64,000 nt of DNA from Acinetobacter sp. Ac_5812. Lineage in GTDB: Bacteria > Pseudomonadota > Gammaproteobacteria > Pseudomonadales > Moraxellaceae. The DNA lies in NCBI RefSeq assembly GCF_013072695.1, contig NZ_LXUK01000022.1:803084-867083 (forward strand), read 5' to 3'. The notes beneath the pieces are model-generated. The model was not told where the DNA came from. It did not search any database and was given only the letters and a program-made list of their open reading frames with translations. Position 1 is the stretch's first letter; every line of letters starts with the position of its first letter. The translations under genes were made by a program, and so were the position numbers. Below, in pieces: positions 58,482 to 64,000 of this stretch.

Positions 58482-61400
58482 ATGAATACATTGGATACTC
58501 CCGCACAAATGGAAACAGCTCACATCGACGGTTATATTACCGAATTTAAAGAAAAAAGTGAGTTTGAGCAACGCATTAATACAGCTTGGCGACGTGCTGA
58601 GCCTGAAGCAGTCGCTGTACTTGCTGAAGCAGCAAACATTTCCCCTGATCTTGACCACAAAATTTATGAACTTGCATTTAGCCTAGCGCATAATTTACGT
58701 GAACGTAAAAGCTCGGCGGGTAAAGCTGGTATTGTTCAAGGTCTTCTACAAGAATTCTCACTTTCTTCACAGGAAGGTGTAGCGTTGATGTGTTTGGCTG
58801 AAGCTTTGCTTCGTATTCCAGATACAGCAACTCGTGATTTATTGATTCGCGACAAAATCAACCAAGGTAACTGGAAAGATCACGTTGGTCAAAGCAACCT
58901 GATGTTCGTAAATGCTGCTGCATGGGGCTTAATGTTAACTGGCAAGTTAATGGAAACACCGAAGCAAACCAGCTTATCGAGTGTTTTGACTGGTCTTTTA
59001 GCACGTAGTGGTCGCGGCATCATCCGTAAAGCGGTCGACGTTGCAATGCGTATGATGGGTGAGCAATTTGTTACGGGTGAAACCATCGAAGAAGCACTTG
59101 ATCATGCAAAACCATTTGAACACAAAGGTTTCCGCTACTCATACGACATGTTGGGTGAAGCTGCACTGACTGAACATGATGCTGAGCGTTATTACAACGA
59201 CTACACTCAGGCAATCCATGCCATTGGTAAAGCATCAAATGGCCGTGGCGTTTATGATGGCCCTGGTATCTCAATCAAGCTATCTGCTTTACATCCACGC
59301 TACCAACGTGCACAAATTGCGCGTGTTCATCACGAACTTTACAACAAAGTCTTCGAACTTGCGTGCTTGGCAAAACAATATGACATCGGTTTAAACATCG
59401 ATGCTGAAGAGTCTGAACGTTTAGAAATTTCCCTCGAATTGCTTGAGCGTTTATGTTTTGAACCTAAGCTTGCTGACTGGAAAGGCATTGGCTTCGTTAT
59501 TCAGGCTTATCAAAAGCGTTGTTTCTACGTTGTTGATTACATCGTTGACCTTGCAAAACGCAGTAACAAACGCCTGATGATCCGTTTGGTGAAAGGTGCA
59601 TACTGGGACAGCGAAATCAAGAAAGCGCAAATTGATGGTATGACTGACTACCCTGTGTTTACCCGTAAAGTTCACACTGATTTGTCATATATCGCTTGTG
59701 CGAAAAAACTACTTGCTGCACCAGATCAAGTGTATCCGCAATTTGCGACACACAATGCGCAATCACTTGCCACAATCTACACCTTGGCTGATCCAAGCAA
59801 ATACTATCCTGGTCAATACGAGTTCCAATGCTTGCATGGTATGGGCGAACCATTGTACGAACAAGTGGCTGGTTCTAAAGAAGATGGCAAGTTAGGTGTT
59901 CCATGCCGTGTTTACGCGCCTGTTGGTAACCATGAAACTTTACTTGCTTATTTAGTGCGTCGTTTACTTGAAAATGGTGCTAATACCTCATTCGTAAACC
60001 GTATTGCTGATAAGACTTTAAAAGTTGAAGACTTGATTCAGTCTCCAATCAAAGATATTCAAACTGCTGCGAAAGACGAAGGGCAGCTTGGCTTAAAACA
60101 CCCTGCGATTCCACTTCCGCATGATCTTTACCCATTACGTCCAAACTCAAATGGCTTTGATCTAAATAACGATCAACCATTAACAGATCTTGATGCAACT
60201 GCACAAAAACTTCGTAACCACGTGTGGAAAAGTGCACCGTTACTTGGATTTGAATCAACAGTTCACGATCAAAGCAATGCGATTGCAATTACAAACCCAG
60301 CACAAAACAGTGAAGTTGTTGGTCATGTCAATGAAGCAACCAGCGCAGATGTACAACTGGCGCTAGAAGCAGCGGTACAAGCTGAACAAAGCTGGGCTGC
60401 AACAGATAAAGTAGAACGTGCTGCTTGCTTAAAACGCGCTGCTGACTTGATGGAAGCTCGCATTCAAGAGTTGATGGTATTGCTTTGCCGTGAAAGTGGT
60501 AAAACCTATGCCAATGCGATTGCTGAAGTACGTGAAGCAGTAGATTTCTTGCGTTATTACGCAACTCAAATCGAAGCATTACCTGTAAATGCGCAAGTCA
60601 AGCCATTAGGCACCGTATTGTGTATTAGCCCATGGAACTTCCCTCTTGCGATTTTCTCTGGTCAGATTGCAGCTGCATTGGTCAGTGGTAACTGTGTGAT
60701 TGCCAAACCTGCTGAACAAACACCTTTAATTGCAGCTCAAGCAGTTCAAATGCTTTGGGAAGCTGGCGTACCACACGGCGTTGTTCAACTTCTTCCAGGC
60801 CGTGGTGAAACAGTCGGTGCGCAATTAAGCCAAGATGATCGCGTTCAAGGCATCATGTTCACAGGTTCGACTGAAGTTGCAAAAATCTTGCAAAAGACGG
60901 TTGCGAAACGCTTGTCTCCAAATGGTCAACCAATTCCGTTAATCGCGGAAACCGGTGGTCAAAATGCAATGATTGTCGATTCTTCTGCGCTGACTGAACA
61001 AGTCGTTCTCGATGTCGTTAGTTCTGCATTTGACAGTGCGGGTCAACGTTGTTCTGCACTTCGTATCTTATGTGTTCAAGAAGACAGCGCTGCAACCGTC
61101 ATCAAAATGTTGAAAGGTGCAATGCAGCAGTTAATCGTAGGTCATCCTGCGATCTTAAAAACTGACATTGGCCCAGTGATTGATACTGAAGCAAAACAAA
61201 CCATCGATACACACATTCAAAAGATGAAATCTAAGGGCTACCCTGTTCATCAATTGATGTTTAACGATGCAGTAAGCCAACAAGCACTTGCACAAGGTAC
61301 CTTTGTTCCGCCAACAGCGATCGAATTACCAAATCTTGATGACTTAGAGCGCGAAGTATTTGGTCCTGTATTGCACATCATCACTTATAAGTACGGTGAA

Positions 61401-62243
61401 CTTGAGCAATTGATCGACCGTATCAATGCCAAAGGCTATGGCTTAACCATGGGTCTACACACACGTATTGATGAAACCATTAATACCGTGATCCAACGTG
61501 CTGAGGTGGGTAACTTATATATCAACCGCAACATCGTTGGTGCTGTTGTAGGCGTTCAACCATTTGGTGGTGAAGGCTTATCGGGTACGGGTCCGAAAGC
61601 AGGTGGTCCGCTTTATATGTACCGCTTGATGGAACATTGTTCAGAGAAAGTATTGGCAACCCCATTTGCGGTGAAAGCTGAAATCTCTAACTTTGATGCT
61701 GTGTCAAATGTTGCTTATCAAAGCTTATTGGCTTGGGCGAATCAAAACATGCCTCAAGCAATTCCAACGATTCCAGCATTTGGTGTAGGTAAGTTCTACG
61801 AGTTGCAAGGCCCTACTGGTGAAAGCAACCAATACATTATCTTACCTCGTCATCGTGTGCTTTCGATTGCGAATGATGAAGCAAGCCAGTTACAGCAATT
61901 ACTTGCGATTTTCTCAGTTAGCAGTACTGCGGCTGTGTTGAAAGACAATGCGTTCTTGGCAAAACACAAAGCGTCTTTACCAAAAGATGTTTTAGATGCA
62001 ATCACTGTGATTTCAAGTGTAGAAAAAGATGCGTTTGATGCAGTGCTTCATCATGGTTCTGTTGAACAGTTGCAAGATTTGCAAACCAAAGTTGCGAATC
62101 GTTCAGGTGCGATTGTCGGGATTACCCAGTTACAAGCAAATGAACAAATTCCTTTGGAACGCCTAGTCATTGAACGAGCAATTAGCGTAAACACTGCAGC
62201 AGCAGGTGGTAATGCGAGTTTAATGACTTTATCTGAGGACTAA
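58482..62243 (+). CDS. putA: Bifunctional proline dehydrogenase / P5C dehydrogenase PutA
   Basis: Oxidises proline to glutamate in two steps at the inner face of the membrane, 1253 residues. An alpha-helical arm (residues 20-130) leads to the FAD-containing proline dehydrogenase barrel (about 190-540; FRYSYDMLGEAALTEHDAER, GISIKLSALHPRYQRA, RLVKGAYWDSEIKKAQ). The aldehyde dehydrogenase from about 600 has LCISPWNFPLAIFSGQ, FTGSTEVAK, the Glu of IAETGGQNAMIV and the catalytic Cys in SAGQRCSALRI. The N-terminal ribbon-helix-helix DNA-binding domain of E. coli PutA is absent. The ATG at 58482 follows GGAA; a TTG six codons earlier is weaker. Regulated probably by the divergent Lrp-type gene. Confidence 0.96.
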   Translation: MNTLDTPAQMETAHIDGYITEFKEKSEFEQRINTAWRRAEPEAVAVLAEAANISPDLDHKIYELAFSLAHNLRERKSSAGKAGIVQGLLQEFSLSSQEGVALMCLAEALLRIPDTATRDLLIRDKINQGNWKDHVGQSNLMFVNAAAWGLMLTGKLMETPKQTSLSSVLTGLLARSGRGIIRKAVDVAMRMMGEQFVTGETIEEALDHAKPFEHKGFRYSYDMLGEAALTEHDAERYYNDYTQAIHAIGKASNGRGVYDGPGISIKLSALHPRYQRAQIARVHHELYNKVFELACLAKQYDIGLNIDAEESERLEISLELLERLCFEPKLADWKGIGFVIQAYQKRCFYVVDYIVDLAKRSNKRLMIRLVKGAYWDSEIKKAQIDGMTDYPVFTRKVHTDLSYIACAKKLLAAPDQVYPQFATHNAQSLATIYTLADPSKYYPGQYEFQCLHGMGEPLYEQVAGSKEDGKLGVPCRVYAPVGNHETLLAYLVRRLLENGANTSFVNRIADKTLKVEDLIQSPIKDIQTAAKDEGQLGLKHPAIPLPHDLYPLRPNSNGFDLNNDQPLTDLDATAQKLRNHVWKSAPLLGFESTVHDQSNAIAITNPAQNSEVVGHVNEATSADVQLALEAAVQAEQSWAATDKVERAACLKRAADLMEARIQELMVLLCRESGKTYANAIAEVREAVDFLRYYATQIEALPVNAQVKPLGTVLCISPWNFPLAIFSGQIAAALVSGNCVIAKPAEQTPLIAAQAVQMLWEAGVPHGVVQLLPGRGETVGAQLSQDDRVQGIMFTGSTEVAKILQKTVAKRLSPNGQPIPLIAETGGQNAMIVDSSALTEQVVLDVVSSAFDSAGQRCSALRILCVQEDSAATVIKMLKGAMQQLIVGHPAILKTDIGPVIDTEAKQTIDTHIQKMKSKGYPVHQLMFNDAVSQQALAQGTFVPPTAIELPNLDDLEREVFGPVLHIITYKYGELEQLIDRINAKGYGLTMGLHTRIDETINTVIQRAEVGNLYINRNIVGAVVGVQPFGGEGLSGTGPKAGGPLYMYRLMEHCSEKVLATPFAVKAEISNFDAVSNVAYQSLLAWANQNMPQAIPTIPAFGVGKFYELQGPTGESNQYIILPRHRVLSIANDEASQLQQLLAIFSVSSTAAVLKDNAFLAKHKASLPKDVLDAITVISSVEKDAFDAVLHHGSVEQLQDLQTKVANRSGAIVGITQLQANEQIPLERLVIERAISVNTAAAGGNASLMTLSED

Positions 62244-62263
62244 TTTTCAGTCTTCTATCTCCT

Positions 62264-62299
62264 AACCCGAATCATGTTTACATGGTTCGGGTTTTTTAT
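62264..62299 (+). terminator. Intrinsic terminator of putA
   Basis: AACCCGAATCATG pairs with CATGGTTCGGGTT (one mismatch) around a TTTA loop, followed by TTTTTT. It begins 20 bases after the stop codon. Confidence 0.9.
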
Positions 62300-62346
62300 T
62301 ATTTTCTAAATCATCTTATTCCTATTATAAAAATGAGACCATTTAT

Positions 62347-62829
62347 ATGCATTTTTTATCAGCTGCTGAATATCAACCCAACTGCGCTCAGCTTTTTGAC
62401 GATTATAAAAATAAGATCCAGCCGCTCATCCCTTTTGCCGTTATTGAGCATATTGGTTCATCTGCCATTCCCAATGCAATTTCAAAAGGTGATCTTGATA
62501 TTTATATCGAAGTCCCCGCTCATCGCTTCATTGACGCTATTCAGCAATTACAACAGCTTAACTTTAAAGAAAAACTTGATACATTGCGTACCCATGAGCT
62601 ATGCATGTTGGAATCGTTAGAACATGATGTCGCCTTACAAATCGTGGTGACAGGTTCAGAATTTTGCAATTTCATCACCTTTCGTGATCTATTAAGAAAT
62701 TCACCTAGCCTGACCCAACAATATAATCAGCTCAAACAAAGATGTGTTGGCTTATCACAAGACCAATATCGGGAAATTAAAGCAGATTTTATCCGATCTG
62801 TACTCTCTATCGACGCAGCATCTAAATAA
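62347..62829 (+). CDS. GrpB-family nucleotidyltransferase-fold protein
   Basis: A 160-residue protein of the GrpB/UPF0157 family, a nucleotidyltransferase-like fold. Visible are IEHIGSSAIPNAISKGDLDI (the GSS and the paired acidic DLDI of the metal site) and ALQIVVTGSEFCNFITFRDL. The C-terminal YREIKADFIRSVLS is typical. Family members have no settled function apart from isolated links to dephospho-CoA kinase fusions. An overlapping plus frame at 62282-62620 has no family likeness and is rejected. The gene stands between putA and trmA. Confidence 0.85.
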   Translation: MHFLSAAEYQPNCAQLFDDYKNKIQPLIPFAVIEHIGSSAIPNAISKGDLDIYIEVPAHRFIDAIQQLQQLNFKEKLDTLRTHELCMLESLEHDVALQIVVTGSEFCNFITFRDLLRNSPSLTQQYNQLKQRCVGLSQDQYREIKADFIRSVLSIDAASK

Positions 62830-62911
62830 GTGAATGTCATAATTTCCTGCACCTTGGCACGCTTTTTTTGATACCATTCCCGTTTAGATTTCACCTGTAG
62901 TTTTCTTTTTT

Positions 62912-63997
62912 ATGACCATATCTTACCAACAGCAACTTCAAGAGAAAGTTGAACGTATTACCACACAGTTTGCATCGTTCAATCCACCAGCTTTAGAAGT
63001 GTTTCAATCGCCTGAACAACATTTCCGTATGCGTGCAGAATTTCGTATCTGGCATACCGAAGATGATTTGTTCTATGCCATGTTTGAACGTGCTGAAGAT
63101 GGAAAACAAAAAGAAGTTATCCGCGTGGATGAGTTTCCGATTGCGGATCAAAGCATCAATGACTTGATGCCACGTCTATTAGATGAATTAAAAGCAGTTC
63201 CTATTTTATCGCAACGTGTTTTCGAAGCAGACTTTCTCTCAACCTTAAGTGGAGAGATGTTAGTCACCCTGATTTATCACCGTAAATTAGATGCTGAATG
63301 GGAAACAGCGGCTAAAGCGTTAGCTGAAAAACTGAATATTAAAATCATGGGGCGTAGCCGTGGCCAGAAAGTGATTATTGGCGATGATTATGTGGTTGAA
63401 CAACTGAATGTTCACGGTCGCAAGTTTAAGTACAAACAAATTGAAAGCAGCTTTACCCAGCCTAATGCGCAAGTGTGTCAACATATGTTGGAATGGGCTT
63501 GTGATGCTGCACAAAAGTCCGAAAAAGACCTTTTAGAATTGTATTGTGGTAACGGTAACTTTACTTTGCCACTCTCTTTGAAATTTAAGCGTGTCCTCGC
63601 AACTGAACTTGCTAAATCTTCAGTCTACGCAGCGCAATGGAACATTGAGCAAAACCAGATTGAGAATATTCAAGTTGCGCGTTTATCTGCCGAAGAGTTT
63701 ACTCAGGCATATCAAGGTGAACGTGAATTTAGGCGTTTACAAGAAGCTGAAATCGACATTCAAAGCTACGACTTTGACACGGTTTTTGTTGATCCACCGC
63801 GTGCTGGCATTGATGATGAAACGCTTAAACTATTACAAGGTTTTGAGCGCATTCTCTATATTTCATGCAACCCAGATACCCTGCATGACAACTTAAAAAC
63901 ACTTAGTCAGACCCATCGAATTGTGAAGTTCGCAATGTTCGATCAATTCCCTTTTACCCATCATATAGAGTCAGGGGTTTTGCTCGAAAAGATTTAA
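62912..63997 (+). CDS. trmA: tRNA (uracil-5-)-methyltransferase TrmA
   Basis: Makes 5-methyluridine (ribothymidine) at position 54 of the tRNA T-loop, using S-adenosylmethionine. At 361 residues it is close to E. coli TrmA (366). It has the substrate/RNA-binding front (FRMRAEFRIWHTEDDLFYAM), the SAM-binding loop LLELYCGNGNFTLPLS, TVFVDPPRAGIDDETLK and the nucleophile Cys in ILYISCNPDTLHDNLK. The C-terminal FDQFPFTHHIESGVLLE carries the general-base Glu. The gene is complete; its TAA ends 3 bases before the window edge. No operon partner is seen. Confidence 0.95.
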   Translation: MTISYQQQLQEKVERITTQFASFNPPALEVFQSPEQHFRMRAEFRIWHTEDDLFYAMFERAEDGKQKEVIRVDEFPIADQSINDLMPRLLDELKAVPILSQRVFEADFLSTLSGEMLVTLIYHRKLDAEWETAAKALAEKLNIKIMGRSRGQKVIIGDDYVVEQLNVHGRKFKYKQIESSFTQPNAQVCQHMLEWACDAAQKSEKDLLELYCGNGNFTLPLSLKFKRVLATELAKSSVYAAQWNIEQNQIENIQVARLSAEEFTQAYQGEREFRRLQEAEIDIQSYDFDTVFVDPPRAGIDDETLKLLQGFERILYISCNPDTLHDNLKTLSQTHRIVKFAMFDQFPFTHHIESGVLLEKI

Positions 63998-64000
63998 ACA

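Noticed and set aside
62282..62620. Longer hydrophobic plus-strand frame overlapping the GrpB-like gene
   Set aside because: Shadow of the GrpB frame; it starts inside the putA terminator and has no family features.

Overview
The window looks like a chromosomal segment of an Acinetobacter species (Moraxellaceae, Gammaproteobacteria). The DNA is AT-rich. Gene content and protein sequences fit that genus: murB with a low-molecular-weight phosphatase, SstT, a PutA without the DNA-binding domain of E. coli PutA next to an Lrp-type regulator, and TrmA. This assignment rests on recalled family resemblance, not on a search. No rRNA, tRNA, IS element, integrase or CRISPR array was seen.

Layout. 1-5.0 kb: minus-strand envelope and housekeeping genes (secreted DUF4124 protein, lysophospholipase-like hydrolase, ElyC/SanA-like DUF218 protein, murB, phosphotyrosine phosphatase). 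5.0-8.0 kb: sparse accessory DNA with two orphan proteins and a glutathione transferase. 8.0-9.7 kb: an iron-type alcohol dehydrogenase coupled to a hotdog thioesterase. 9.7-27.7 kb: an 18-gene, one-directional tellurium-resistance-type (Ter) stress cluster, the main feature here. 27.8-31.2 kb: dnaX, with a hexanucleotide repeat, divergent from a RoxA-type ribosomal oxygenase. 31.3-40.7 kb: exported Ntn hydrolase, lipoprotein, TetR, a candidate small RNA, a YgaV/BigR-like ArsR sensor beside a SulP transporter, SstT, YoaK-like and DUF2058 proteins, and a YbdG-like mechanosensitive channel. 40.7-48.4 kb: mostly minus-strand small, secreted or orphan genes, including an unlinked LptA-like protein and an orphan glycoside-hydrolase-like TIM barrel. 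49.0-54.1 kb: ABC exporter, MaoC hydratase, AraC regulator, gcvH and a chitin-type LPMO. 54.4-62.3 kb: amino-acid catabolism (aspA, putP, Lrp regulator, putA). 62.3-64 kb: GrpB-like protein and trmA.

The Ter cluster is transcribed leftward from 27675, in this order: TerY, TerX-like, TerY, TerY with a metal-binding tail, PP2C phosphatase, Ser/Thr kinase, ATP-grasp, phosphoribosyltransferase-TRSP, HAD phosphatase, StiP/PELOTA protein, CitE-like lyase, TerA, TerD, TerC, TerE, TerF (TerD-VWA fusion), AIM24 protein, TerZ-like. It combines three parts. One is a Ca-binding TerD/VWA membrane-stress module around the integral membrane protein TerC. The second is a phosphorylation switch (kinase, phosphatase and VWA readers). 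The third is a five-enzyme set of the kind proposed in comparative genomics (Anantharaman, Iyer and Aravind) to make a nucleoside-like metabolite. Overlapping genes in the enzyme block suggest tight translational coupling. No TerB or TerW is present. A likely intrinsic terminator sits inside the cluster between terE and terF, another follows the last gene, and a 26-bp palindrome lies just upstream of the first.

Start codons were often moved from the longest reading frame to the one best supported by a ribosome-binding site or family alignment; this is stated where done.
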